The notes: generated by a model from the sequence alone, not told the origin. A stretch of DNA of 15,532 nucleotides from Deltaproteobacteria bacterium (GCA_016218095.1 JACREV010000155.1:1-15532); one strand, 5' to 3'. Positions 6,244-14,622 are shown, counted from the first letter of the stretch. Translations and numbers: made by a program.

Positions 6244-7317
6244 ATGCCCAAAATCCGCGCCGCTGTCCTCCGTAAGAGGGGCGGGCCTTTAAAAATAGAG
6301 ACGCTCGAAATGGAAGAGCCCCGGGCAGATGAGGTCTTGGTGCGCCTCAACGCAACCGGCATCTGCCATACCGATATAGACTTCCTCGACGATTGGCACG
6401 GTCCGCCCGTGGTGCTCGGCCATGAGGGCGCGGGCGTGGTGGAGCGGGTGGGCAAGTCTGTAAAGGGCGTCAAATGCGGCGACCACGTCGTCCTCTCCTA
6501 TCAGTCGTGCGGCAAATGTACGCAGTGCCGGGCCAAGAGCCCCGCTGATTGCGAACTCTTCTATGAAGCGAACTTCGCCTTTGCGCGCCTCGACGGCACC
6601 AACGCTCTCGCATCGAGCAATGTGAGCGGCCACTTCTTCGGCCAGTCCTCTTTTGCGACCTTTGCCTTGGCGACCAGACGCAACCTCGTCAAGGTCTCAA
6701 AGGACCTTCCGCTCGAAGTGCTCTCTCCGCTCGGCTGTTCCATGCAGACCGGGGCCGCGACCATCCTGAACTCTCTCAAGGTCGCGAAGGGCGAAGGGGT
6801 CGCGGTCTTCGGCACCGGCGCGGTCGGCCTTGCGGCTGTCATGGCGGCCCGCATAGCGAAGGCAGACCCGATCATAGCAATCGATAAAAACCCCGCGCGG
6901 CTGAAGCTCGCGTTGGAGCTCGGCGCGACCCACGCAATCGATAACCGCCGTGAGGACGCCGCCTCCCGTATCAGCGGTATCGCGGGGAGCGGCGTGGATT
7001 ATGCGCTTGAGATAACCGGGGACCCGGGGGTATACCGACTCGCGGTCAGCGTGTTGAAACCGCGCGGCGTTGTCGCGCTTATCGCCTCACCCGGAGGCGC
7101 GGGCTCTTTGAAGGGCGGACGAAAGGCCGTCGGCATAATCCAGGGCGGCGCCGTTCCGCAACGCTTCATCCCGAGGCTCGTCAGGCTCTGGAGGGGAGGG
7201 AAGTTCCCATTTGACCGGCTCATAAGGTTCTACGACTTCCGCGAGATAAACCGGGCCATCGCCGACGCCAGGCGCGGCAAGACCATAAAGCCCGTGCTCA
7301 GGATCTGCCCAGTGTAG
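6244..7317 (+). CDS. Zinc-dependent alcohol dehydrogenase (medium-chain, aryl-alcohol dehydrogenase-like)
   Basis: NAD-dependent oxidation of an alcohol to an aldehyde, or the reverse, 357 aa. Catalytic zinc ligands are Cys41 (GICHTD), His60-Glu61 (GHEGAG) and Cys165 (GCSMQTG). The structural zinc has its full set: Cys89, Cys92, Cys95 and Cys103 in SCGKCTQCRAKSPADC. The Rossmann fold shows GTGAVG (190-195) and Asp214 in IAIDKN, which favours NAD over NADP. The general pattern, including GCSMQTGAATILN, resembles aryl/benzyl-alcohol dehydrogenases and class III enzymes. The exact substrate is inference. ATG 6244 is chosen because GAGG lies six bases upstream, and the earlier in-frame start at 6226 lacks this. 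It is monocistronic and convergent with the minus-strand pair. No terminator is evident in the 86-base gap. Confidence 0.9.
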   Translation: MPKIRAAVLRKRGGPLKIETLEMEEPRADEVLVRLNATGICHTDIDFLDDWHGPPVVLGHEGAGVVERVGKSVKGVKCGDHVVLSYQSCGKCTQCRAKSPADCELFYEANFAFARLDGTNALASSNVSGHFFGQSSFATFALATRRNLVKVSKDLPLEVLSPLGCSMQTGAATILNSLKVAKGEGVAVFGTGAVGLAAVMAARIAKADPIIAIDKNPARLKLALELGATHAIDNRREDAASRISGIAGSGVDYALEITGDPGVYRLAVSVLKPRGVVALIASPGGAGSLKGGRKAVGIIQGGAVPQRFIPRLVRLWRGGKFPFDRLIRFYDFREINRAIADARRGKTIKPVLRICPV

Positions 7318-7366
7318 AGTTGTGGAGCGGATTGGAATTACAAAAAGTAGAGACCGCTGTCGGGGG

Positions 7367-7389
7367 CGAGGAGGCAGGAGGGCGACGAA
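7367..7389 (+). repeat. Dispersed repeat fragment, copy B
   Basis: Matches 5103-5125 at 22 of 23 bases. It sits in the short gap between the convergent alcohol dehydrogenase and Vps62-like genes, a typical location for repetitive extragenic elements. Confidence 0.7.
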
Positions 7390-7403
7390 TGGAAGCCTGA
7401 CCC

Positions 7404-8504
7404 CTATTTGCTTACGTCAGCCGGATAGCATTCCTCCTCACTTGGGTCTTTCATCCCGCCGCACCAAGCCTTTATAAAACCATCACACATGCCGGTTTCG
7501 TTGAAGGCAGGCCCCCAGTAGGCGGAATTTATATAATACAGAAACGAAGGCCAGGTGAACCTGCTCGGACGGCCCCATAACCCCGAGTACCGGATGAACT
7601 CCATGCCCTTCATAGGCTTTGTTTTCTCGCCTAAATTGAAGAGGCCGCCTGAATCTGTTCCATTCATCCATGTCTTCTGAATAATATAGTTATCGCTCGA
7701 CAAGTCACTTTCAGACAATTGGGAACTCGCGTGACCACCCGGTTCCGAAAGGACCAGAGGATGGTTCTTATCGTACTTTTTTACATCATCCCACTTTTTG
7801 TATGTGATGCCCCTGTGCCCCAGAAATGCCGTCTCGAACGGTTCAAGCCCTTCATCAAGGATCACGTGCACGCCTTCCCAATCGCCGCCGTGATCGCCGA
7901 AGAAGAGAATCCCTGAGTTGTAAGGATAGAACCTCCAGTATTGGATCGTGACCCCGCCAAGCATATTCCTGTACGCGTGGTAATACGTAGCCCAGTCCTT
8001 TGTATCGAGGCCCCCTTTTCTGAGATTTTCGTCGACGTCATCGATAAAGAAGGTAACCCTCTTTCCACTGCTCCTTGTCCCTCCTGAATGAACCGCCCCG
8101 CCACAGCCTGTCCGGGTAAATTCAGGGAGCGCGGAAATATCCGGGGCGAGTATTAATTGAGTCATTTCAAGAGGCGCGCAGGAATCATCCCGAAACCAGA
8201 GAGAGGTCTTGCTCAAAAACCATTCCACGCTCGACGGCAGATTGGGGTCTTTTTTCGAGTGAAAGACGACCGGTGCGTATGATTCGGCGAGGTGTTGTTC
8301 GCATTCATCGCCGATCCCGTCCTGGTCCTGGTCCATCCCGGCGGGGAGGTCTGCCACAAGCAGGCACCCGGCCATCGGTCCCTTTTTATCCGATGAAAAG
8401 GGCCGCGCTTCTTCAGCAAGCGCGGGGCCTGAAAGCCCAATGGAGCAAGCAACCGCGAAAGAGCAGAGTATCGACCGCAAGCCCTGATAAGAGCCGTCCC
8501 TCAT
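7404..8504 (-). CDS. Secreted Vps62-like protein with a calcium-binding-type motif
   Basis: 366 aa. An N-terminal signal peptide (hydrophobic 11-27, ALA cleavage site at 28-30) predicts export. Residues 58-66 (DQDQDGIGD) look like a thrombospondin type-3/EF-like calcium loop. The remainder matches the Vps62/DUF946-like pattern: YAPVVFHSKKDPNLPSSVEW (76-95), VTIQYWRFYPYN (185-196), DHGGDWEGVHV (204-214), SEPGGHAS (253-260) and SGLWGRP (307-313). The HGGDWE motif also recalls NPP1-type proteins, but the overall pattern fits Vps62 better. The biochemical function of the bacterial members is unknown to me. The start ATG lies two bases after the stop of the upstream gene (8507-9862) without a ribosome site of its own, which indicates translational coupling. 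It is the second gene of a two-gene operon. Confidence 0.75.
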   Translation of the reverse strand: MRDGSYQGLRSILCSFAVACSIGLSGPALAEEARPFSSDKKGPMAGCLLVADLPAGMDQDQDGIGDECEQHLAESYAPVVFHSKKDPNLPSSVEWFLSKTSLWFRDDSCAPLEMTQLILAPDISALPEFTRTGCGGAVHSGGTRSSGKRVTFFIDDVDENLRKGGLDTKDWATYYHAYRNMLGGVTIQYWRFYPYNSGILFFGDHGGDWEGVHVILDEGLEPFETAFLGHRGITYKKWDDVKKYDKNHPLVLSEPGGHASSQLSESDLSSDNYIIQKTWMNGTDSGGLFNLGEKTKPMKGMEFIRYSGLWGRPSRFTWPSFLYYINSAYWGPAFNETGMCDGFIKAWCGGMKDPSEEECYPADVSK

Positions 8505-8506
8505 GG

Positions 8507-9862
8507 TTATAACGAGTTGCCCGTGATGGCCTTGTAAACCGTCTTGAAATCTATATTCCAGCTCAGGTATATTTTAACGAGGTCCTTATCCCGTTGCCTT
8601 TCTTCGGCGTTGTTCAAACCGAAGTTCCCGACCGCCCCCAGGAAAAGCCTGGAGCCGTTTTCGAACCTGTGCACCGGCAGTTGTCCCCTGACCTCCAGCC
8701 GTAGCGTGTCGAGGCTCTGCGTCTCTCCGATGAGGAAATCGGTGTAAAGCTCAGGGTTGATCTGGAACCTGAGCCCTCCATATATCCGATGGTCAACCCT
8801 GTCGATCTTGTCGGTCTTGCGACCGCCTACGACGAACGTCGGGCCTATATATTCCCTTATCTTGCCGCCGTTGAGCTCAGGGGTCCTGAAAAACGGGACG
8901 AATATCTGGTAATCCAACTCGAGCGCGCTTTCTGGAGACTGCGTCTGTTGGGTATCTTCAGTCGTGGTGGCTTGTTCGCCCGAGCTTGTGAGCAAAGCCG
9001 AGAAGAAAGTGTACATCCCGTAGCGCCACGTATACGGGTTTAATGTGGCGTGCTCAGCCGGGTTGTCCTCATCCGTTCTGTAATTAAACGACACAACGAA
9101 GCCTATCCTTGGCAGGCCTTTCTGGAAGAGCTCGTCTAAGGTAAGGAACTCATAACCCGTATTGAATTTGAAGAAGTATTCCTTATAGGCATTTGCAGGC
9201 TGGATTAGCGGGTCCTGTTCCGGCAGGCCTATTGCGGCGGTTATGTCTTTAAGCTGAGGCCCTAGATCGTTTTCGATTTTGTCCAGATATTCATCTTTCT
9301 TTTCCTTTTTAACAGCCGGATCAAGGATGAGTCTCTGATACGAGGTGATCTCATCTCTGACGGATTCCGCCTTATCCGTCAGGTCGCCTTCAAGCCCGTC
9401 TTTTATTTCCGCACATTTTTCTTTTGAAGACGGCTTCAACTCAAGATCGGCTCCCAGGTCCTTAATGCACTTTAAAAGCTTGTCGGGTTCTTCGTCTATC
9501 CCTTCGGGGACAGGGGCGTTGCAACTGCAGATCTTTTTACCGAAGACGATTACGTCTTCCGACCTTGTGCCGACGCATTTTTCGCCCTGGGCCACGAGTA
9601 ACGCCTCATAGAGCCCCTTTGAATCAAAGGAATGCTTTACGGTCTTTCCCGAATACTTTTTCCCGGAGATCACCCATTCCCATGAGGTGACTTTACCCTC
9701 TTCCGAAGAGGCCCCCTCAAAGCTTACTTCCTCTCCCTCGGTTATTACTTTAGGCGCGTAGGTGAAAGTGGTTTTTGTATCAGGGCATTTGTCTTCAGCC
9801 AAAACCGACCCTGCGGTCAGCAGTAAAAGGACTGCGGTCAAATAGAGTCTGAGGATTTTCAA
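8507..9862 (-). CDS. Secreted PKD-domain protein with C-terminal beta-barrel-like region
   Basis: 451 aa, first gene of the minus-strand pair. The signal peptide runs over residues 1-22 (LTAVLLLLTAGSVLA). A PKD/Ig-like domain follows at about 30-108 (VSFEGASSEEGKVTSWEWVISG, then KHSFDSKGLYEALL). Six cysteines lie between 26 and 150, including CSC at 112-114. A charged, probably coiled-coil stretch covers about 150-210. The last 230 residues are rich in alternating polar/hydrophobic strands with aromatic ends (GFVVSFNYR, GPTFVVGGRK, YGGLRFQI, LRLEVRGQLP, LFLGAVGNFGL, VKIYLSWNIDF), as in an outer-membrane barrel. The last residue is Leu rather than the usual Phe, but aromatic residues occur shortly before it. 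The start is TTG, supported by AGGAGGT at 9866-9872 and the basic signal-peptide start. A role at the cell surface with the Vps62-like partner is inference. Confidence 0.72.
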   Translation of the reverse strand: MKILRLYLTAVLLLLTAGSVLAEDKCPDTKTTFTYAPKVITEGEEVSFEGASSEEGKVTSWEWVISGKKYSGKTVKHSFDSKGLYEALLVAQGEKCVGTRSEDVIVFGKKICSCNAPVPEGIDEEPDKLLKCIKDLGADLELKPSSKEKCAEIKDGLEGDLTDKAESVRDEITSYQRLILDPAVKKEKKDEYLDKIENDLGPQLKDITAAIGLPEQDPLIQPANAYKEYFFKFNTGYEFLTLDELFQKGLPRIGFVVSFNYRTDEDNPAEHATLNPYTWRYGMYTFFSALLTSSGEQATTTEDTQQTQSPESALELDYQIFVPFFRTPELNGGKIREYIGPTFVVGGRKTDKIDRVDHRIYGGLRFQINPELYTDFLIGETQSLDTLRLEVRGQLPVHRFENGSRLFLGAVGNFGLNNAEERQRDKDLVKIYLSWNIDFKTVYKAITGNSL

Positions 9863-9865
9863 GCG

Positions 9866-9872
9866 ACCTCCT
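9866..9872 (-). promoter_or_regulatory. Full-consensus ribosome binding site fixing a TTG start
   Basis: On the minus strand AGGAGGT is followed by CGC and then TTG (9862-9860). No ATG or GTG is available at a suitable distance, so this site decides the start of the PKD-domain gene. Confidence 0.75.
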
Positions 9873-9895
9873 GTATTAGAAAAGTTTGATTTTGT

Positions 9896-9924
9896 TATTT
9901 ATTACAAAGGAACTTCCAAGTCAA
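9896..9924 (-). promoter_or_regulatory. Candidate promoter of the PKD/Vps62-like operon
   Basis: On the minus strand TTGACT (9924-9919) and TAAATA (9901-9896) are 17 bases apart. Initiation would fall about 7 bases downstream, leaving a leader of about 25-30 bases before the ribosome site and TTG start. The -10 is imperfect. Confidence 0.42.
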
Positions 9925-10054
9925 GTAGAATATCCAAGTTAAATTACATCAAAATAATCTTTTATTGATTCGCTTTATTTTTTAGGTTACTTTTATAAAT
10001 CAAAGCTGATGGAGGACCGTCAATGTGATTTTGAGATCGAGCCCAGTCTTTGCG

Positions 10055-10122
10055 AATAAGCTATCTATCGGTGTGATTTACCCATAGACCCTTTAAATTT
10101 CATCCTTCCTATTTAGCTTATT
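10055..10122. repeat. Spaced 9-bp inverted repeat upstream of the glycyl radical operon
   Basis: AATAAGCTA (10055-10063) and TAGCTTATT (10114-10122) are exact reverse complements 50 bases apart, about five helical turns. This could be a pair of half-sites for a regulator or a long hairpin in the leader. In AT-rich DNA, chance is also possible. Confidence 0.4.
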
Positions 10123-10164
10123 GTTCCTTAATACATAACGCTTGAGACAACCGGAGGGGGCGCC

Positions 10165-12015
10165 ATGCCGACAAAAGCAACCGAAAGCATCAAGATATTA
10201 TTGGGCAGTCTGCTCGGCACACCGCATGTCAGCCCTGAAATCGACAAGGGGCCTGTCGCGATTACAAGGCCCTTTACGCTCGCCTCCGGCACGGACATGC
10301 AGGACCCGCTCCTTAAGGAGATCATGGAGTCCGACATGCGCGGGCTGAAAACGCCGCTTGAGCTGATGAGGCATTATGCCGACGGACTCAACAGGCAGAC
10401 CTCATACGACGGAATAGACAGGAAGCTCGACAAGCTCTTTCTATGCGGGAGGGTCCCCGAAACCCTCGACGGATATTACCACGGCGTGACGATAGGTCTA
10501 AAGACCGGGCTCGATTCCTTCAATCTGCTTACGGGCCTAACTGAGAGGCTCGGGCTTGGCCACCTCGACCCTGCCCAGGTATTTTACGCGACCCTGCTCT
10601 CCAAGACCTCTCCATGGGCCGGCAAGAACTTCAAGAAAATAGACTCAGCCAGGCTTGCCGAGCTTGCCGACGGGATGGAGGAGCCGGAGGAGACCGCGTA
10701 TCTGGGCATAAATTCCTTCAGGAAGGATAACAACGACGTCGTAAACAATATCGCCGGGTACCTGCTCTCTACCATCATTGACCTCGACGGCGTGCCGCCT
10801 CCTTCAAGCGGACAGAGTTCCTGGATAAATGCGAAGGGCGGGTTCTTCATCGCCAAGAAGCAAACGTCGGTCGACCCACAGCACCCTGAAAAAGAGGTAA
10901 TCGCCCTTAATTACAGATGGAAAGGGCTCGGAAACAAGTACCCAAACAAACTGCTTATAGATGAAATAGTCGAGATAGCCGGGGGGCTGTATCTCGGGAA
11001 GCTCTACTACGCTACCGCCGTAAACCGGCTTTTGAGCGATTTCGACCCGACAGTCGACAAAAAAGACTATGGCTACCGGGGGTTCGGATATTTTCTCCTC
11101 ATGGACGACTCCTGGCTCCATGAAAAGGATATGCTTTTCCCCGGTCTTACATACAAGCTCGCCGATAACCTACCCGCAAAATTCGAGCAATTCCGTTTTA
11201 TAGATTCCCAAACTTGCGCAAGCGCGGTGAAACTCCCCAAGGACAAGACGGTCCTCCATCACCTCAAGGAGCTTTCAGACGGCGTCAAGGCGGGCAAATC
11301 GACAGAGGAGCAATACTTCGGCAACCTGCATGACCTCTTTCTCTGTGGAGAGCCCCCGAAGGGCATAAGCGGGTTCCTTCACGGCGGCGTTGTCGCCTTC
11401 AAAAGCAACGGGTTCCTGAAGACCTTCGGGACAAACGTCCTTAATGACCTCTGGCCTCTTGCAAGGCCATTTTCGCCGTGGACAGGCAAGACGTTCACCG
11501 AAGTACCGCCAGACGTGGTGAGAAAATACATCGGCGACGATGCGCGGCATTACGCCGACAAAGGCCCGGTCATCCTCGGCACGAACACGTACCGGATGGA
11601 CCTGGACTTAAGCCTGCCTGCGACCGTACTCATAGAAAATCTGGATAAAGCCGGCATGGTAGTCGAGTACCCCGATGACAGGGAGAAGGCCGCCGGGATA
11701 TACGTCAAGGGCTTTTACTTCATGGCGGATTTTTCCGGATCGGTCGCCGGGGACTGCGCGGGCAAGGAGGTGCTCCAGTTCAATTACCGGTGGCCCGCCT
11801 TTCACACCATCTCGCCGGATAATCTGTGCATAGACGAGCTGGTGCGGATAGCCGAAGGCCTGTACCTCGGCCAGCTCCTTTATTCGACAAGGCCTGAGGT
11901 CAAGTACAGCCCCGACAAGGACCCTTCCGAATACGGATACGAGAACTTCGGGTATTTCGTGCTCATGGACGACGAGTGGCACGCGATAGGCGAATTCATA
12001 TCCTTTGACAAATAA
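10165..12015 (+). CDS. Uncharacterised two-repeat protein, first gene of the glycyl radical operon
   Basis: 616 aa with no signal peptide or membrane helix, so probably cytoplasmic. I do not recognise the family. It is an internal duplication: about residues 62-320 align with about 361-608. Paired anchors are LFLCG (91-95 / 391-395), SPWAGK/SPWTGK (149-154 / 437-442), NSFRKD/NTYRMD (183-188 / 474-479), LNYRW/FNYRW (248-252 / 539-543), IDEIVEIAGGLYLGK/IDELVRIAEGLYLGQ (265-279 / 556-570) and YGYRGFGYFLLMDDSW/YGYENFGYFVLMDDEW (302-317 / 590-605). One Cys (94 and 394), paired Asp-Asp and several Trp/Gly positions are kept in both halves. The strand-rich GLYLG and W-x-GK patterns suggest a beta-barrel ligand-binding fold, which is inference. 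The ribosome site GGAGGGGG precedes ATG 10165. The glycyl radical enzyme gene starts 45 bases after its stop. Confidence 0.85.
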   Translation: MPTKATESIKILLGSLLGTPHVSPEIDKGPVAITRPFTLASGTDMQDPLLKEIMESDMRGLKTPLELMRHYADGLNRQTSYDGIDRKLDKLFLCGRVPETLDGYYHGVTIGLKTGLDSFNLLTGLTERLGLGHLDPAQVFYATLLSKTSPWAGKNFKKIDSARLAELADGMEEPEETAYLGINSFRKDNNDVVNNIAGYLLSTIIDLDGVPPPSSGQSSWINAKGGFFIAKKQTSVDPQHPEKEVIALNYRWKGLGNKYPNKLLIDEIVEIAGGLYLGKLYYATAVNRLLSDFDPTVDKKDYGYRGFGYFLLMDDSWLHEKDMLFPGLTYKLADNLPAKFEQFRFIDSQTCASAVKLPKDKTVLHHLKELSDGVKAGKSTEEQYFGNLHDLFLCGEPPKGISGFLHGGVVAFKSNGFLKTFGTNVLNDLWPLARPFSPWTGKTFTEVPPDVVRKYIGDDARHYADKGPVILGTNTYRMDLDLSLPATVLIENLDKAGMVVEYPDDREKAAGIYVKGFYFMADFSGSVAGDCAGKEVLQFNYRWPAFHTISPDNLCIDELVRIAEGLYLGQLLYSTRPEVKYSPDKDPSEYGYENFGYFVLMDDEWHAIGEFISFDK

Positions 12016-12060
12016 GGTCGTGATAAGCAGGTTCAATCCTCATATCGACGGGAGGCGTTT

Positions 12061-14622
12061 ATGGATATCTACCTGAAAGACTGCAAATTGTCGGAGAGGA
12101 CCAGGGGCCTGAAGGAGGCGTATTTCAAGGCAATGCCTGAAACATGCCTGGAGCGTGCGCGTCTTATTACAACGTACAGCCTGGAACACGGGCTCTTCGG
12201 AAAGAGGATTTCCATCCTCGACAAGGCCAGGATGTACCGATTTGCACTTGCCAACCGCACCCCCGTCGTGTGGCATACAGGCGGATACGCTAAGGGGATG
12301 GTCCCGTTCAAGTTCACCGACACCTCCCTTTTTGCCGGGTCGACCACCTCGAGGTTCAAGGGAGTGCCCCTTTATCCGGAGTTCCTTGCGCTCACCCTCT
12401 GGCCGGAGCTCTGGACCATCTCCAAAAGGTCGGCAAACCCGTTCTTTCTGAGCGAAGAGGACGCGAAGGAGCTGAACTTCGGGATATTCCCGCACTGGAT
12501 GGAAGAGAACATCACCGAGCTCGCCAGGGCGCGCTGTTACAGGGAGAACGCCGGAGCCGGGGATAGATGCGCGCCCGAGATGAAGCTCATGGAGCGCCTC
12601 GTTTTTTTCCTGGCAAGCAAGCCCGAGTGCATCTCGCACACGATACCGGACTTCTCAAAGGCCATATACAATGGCTTGAGGGCGGTTATAAACGAAGCGA
12701 AGGCAAGGGGCGAGGCCGCAACAGACGCCTCGAAGAAGGAGTTCTATCAGGCTATCTCGGAGGTCATGGAGGGGATAATCGCATATTCCAAAAACCTCGC
12801 CCAAAAGGCGAGGGAGATGGCGGCAGGCGAGACCGACCAAGGACGCAAGGCTGAACTCCTTGAGATCGCGAGGATCAACGAGAAGATCCCGGAACAAAGG
12901 GCAGAGACGTTCCGCGAGGGGTTGACCGCCGTCTGGATATGCTGGACCGCCATCCACCTTGAAAACCCCAATGTGGGCTTGAGCCTCGGCAGGCTCGACC
13001 AGGTGCTTTTTGACCTGTACCGTAAAGACGTCTCGTCAGGAAAGCTTACGGCCGACCAGGCCGTGGAGCTCCTGTCGTGCCTATGGCTCAAGATAGGCGA
13101 CCATGTACCGTGTATCCCGGAGGCTGGGGAGCAACTGTTCGGCGGCACCGGCTCGAACCAGGCCATAACGATCGGGGGCGTGGACAAGGAAGGAAGAGAC
13201 GCCGTAAACGACCTGACCTACGTGATGTTACGGGCGACCGAGCTCATGAGGTTACGCGACCCGAACCTCAACGCCCGTTATTATCCGGGCATAAACTCGA
13301 AGGAGTATCTTAAGAGGCTCTGCGACGTCAACGTCACGACCGGCGCCACCCCCGCCATCCATAACGACAGGGCCGTAATAAGCGCCCTTATGTCCAAAGG
13401 AGAGACCCTCGAAGAGGCGAGGGACTACGGCGTCATCGGGTGCGTCGAGCCCAACAGCGCCGGAAGGACATACGGACACACGGGGGCGATACTGTTGAAT
13501 CTGACCTCGGTCCTCGAGCTGACCCTGTATAACGGCAGGCACAGGCACACGGGCATGGACCTCCGGATAAGCCCGCCGACGGGGGAGCTTGCCGATTTCA
13601 AGACCTTCGATGAATTTACCGCGGCATTCGGCAAGCAGCTCAACTGGCTCATAGGGCATGCGGTCAATCTTAACAACATATTCGGCAAGATACACCAGGA
13701 CTTCTACCCGACGCCGATACTCTCAGCGCTCTTTGAGGGCCCGATGGAGAAGGGGATGGACGTGATACAGGGCGGGGCAACGCTCAATTCTTCGGGTGCT
13801 ACCATTATCGGGCTTGCCGATGTGGCGGACTCCCTGAGCGCGATAAAGAAGATAGTCTTTGATGAAAAGAAGAAGACCTTCCCCGAGCTTATCTCTGCGG
13901 TCGATAACAACTTCAAGGACGACCTGCCTCTATTAGTGGAGCTGACGACAAAGGCCCCGAAGTACGGGAACGAAAATAAGGACGCCGATGGTAACGTGAC
14001 ATGGCTCCTTGAGACGATAAACAAAGCCTTTGACTCGAAGCAGAATTACCGCGGCGGCGGATACCGCGTCGGGTATTGGACCATGACGAACCACGCGGGC
14101 TTCGGCAGGCTTACTGAGGCGCTGCCCAGCGGGCGCAAGTCCCGCGAGAACTTCACGAGCGGGATAACGCCCGTATCCGGGGTTACGCCCGAGCTTGCGA
14201 AGGCGCTCCATTCGGTCGCCAAACAGCCGGCCAGGTATCTTTCGAGCGGAGTCGCCCTTAACCTCAAATACACGCCTGAATGCGGTCCCGACAACAAGGA
14301 CGAGGCCCTGAAAGACGCCATGCTCGGCCGTTTCGCCGCTTCCGTCGAGGGGTACTTTAGCGGGCTCGACGGCAACCCGGACGGCGGCATGGAGATTCAG
14401 TTCAATATCACCACGCACGATACCTTCATTAAGGCCGTAAAAAACCCGGAGGACTATCCCGAACTGCTGGTCCGCGTCTCCGGGTACACGGCATACTTCA
14501 AAGACCTGAACCCGCAGATGCAAAAAGAGATAATAGACAGGACGGAGTATCTGCTTTCGACCGGGAGCCACATCCCGTACCCGCCGTTCGATCTCGGCGG
14601 AGACAAAAATAGTCCGTGCTGA
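12061..14622 (+). CDS. Glycyl radical enzyme of the CxE (dehydratase/lyase/decarboxylase) group, substrate unknown
   Basis: 853 aa, the normal length for the family, with the ten-stranded barrel landmarks in order. The catalytic thiyl cysteine is Cys461 in GVIGCVEPNS, followed by Glu463. The glycyl radical residue is Gly808 in VRVSGYTAYF, about 45 residues from the C-terminus as usual. A single active-site Cys with Glu two residues on is typical of glycerol/propanediol dehydratases, choline lyase, hydroxyproline dehydratase and 4-hydroxyphenylacetate decarboxylase. Pyruvate formate-lyase instead has Cys-Cys, so the common label formate acetyltransferase would be wrong. Distinctive stretches that I cannot match to a characterised subfamily are FAGSTTSRFKGVPLYPEF (91-108) and ALPSGRKSRENFTSGITP (687-704). 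A GGGAGG ribosome site lies five bases before ATG. The radical is presumably installed by the activase encoded at 15102. Confidence 0.93.
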   Translation: MDIYLKDCKLSERTRGLKEAYFKAMPETCLERARLITTYSLEHGLFGKRISILDKARMYRFALANRTPVVWHTGGYAKGMVPFKFTDTSLFAGSTTSRFKGVPLYPEFLALTLWPELWTISKRSANPFFLSEEDAKELNFGIFPHWMEENITELARARCYRENAGAGDRCAPEMKLMERLVFFLASKPECISHTIPDFSKAIYNGLRAVINEAKARGEAATDASKKEFYQAISEVMEGIIAYSKNLAQKAREMAAGETDQGRKAELLEIARINEKIPEQRAETFREGLTAVWICWTAIHLENPNVGLSLGRLDQVLFDLYRKDVSSGKLTADQAVELLSCLWLKIGDHVPCIPEAGEQLFGGTGSNQAITIGGVDKEGRDAVNDLTYVMLRATELMRLRDPNLNARYYPGINSKEYLKRLCDVNVTTGATPAIHNDRAVISALMSKGETLEEARDYGVIGCVEPNSAGRTYGHTGAILLNLTSVLELTLYNGRHRHTGMDLRISPPTGELADFKTFDEFTAAFGKQLNWLIGHAVNLNNIFGKIHQDFYPTPILSALFEGPMEKGMDVIQGGATLNSSGATIIGLADVADSLSAIKKIVFDEKKKTFPELISAVDNNFKDDLPLLVELTTKAPKYGNENKDADGNVTWLLETINKAFDSKQNYRGGGYRVGYWTMTNHAGFGRLTEALPSGRKSRENFTSGITPVSGVTPELAKALHSVAKQPARYLSSGVALNLKYTPECGPDNKDEALKDAMLGRFAASVEGYFSGLDGNPDGGMEIQFNITTHDTFIKAVKNPEDYPELLVRVSGYTAYFKDLNPQMQKEIIDRTEYLLSTGSHIPYPPFDLGGDKNSPC

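Larger units (their letters stand above)
9863..10164. other. AT-rich divergent intergenic region
   Basis: These 302 bases separate the minus-strand secreted-protein pair from the plus-strand glycyl radical operon and should hold both promoters. A plausible minus-strand promoter and a spaced 9-bp inverted repeat are listed separately. For the plus strand I find AT-rich -10-like strings (for example TAATAC near 10129) but no convincing -35 partner and no sigma-54 GG-N10-GC motif, so activator-dependent transcription is possible. A 16-codon ORF at 10010-10060 (MEDRQCDFEIEPSLCE) is too short to support. Confidence 0.7.

Noticed and set aside
7318..7403. Bidirectional terminator between convergent genes
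   Set aside because: I looked for a stem with a T tract and found only 4-bp GTCG/CGAC pairing without a T run.
10010..10060. 16-codon ORF upstream of the glycyl radical operon, possible leader peptide
   Set aside because: There is no good ribosome site, no run of regulatory codons and no attenuator hairpin after it.
12040..12639. Minus-strand ORF of 199 codons
   Set aside because: It is antisense to the N-terminus of the glycyl radical enzyme and has no family resemblance.
13933..14571. Minus-strand ORF of 212 codons antisense to the glycyl radical enzyme
   Set aside because: The plus strand carries the conserved RVSGY motif and the frame lacks any recognisable feature.
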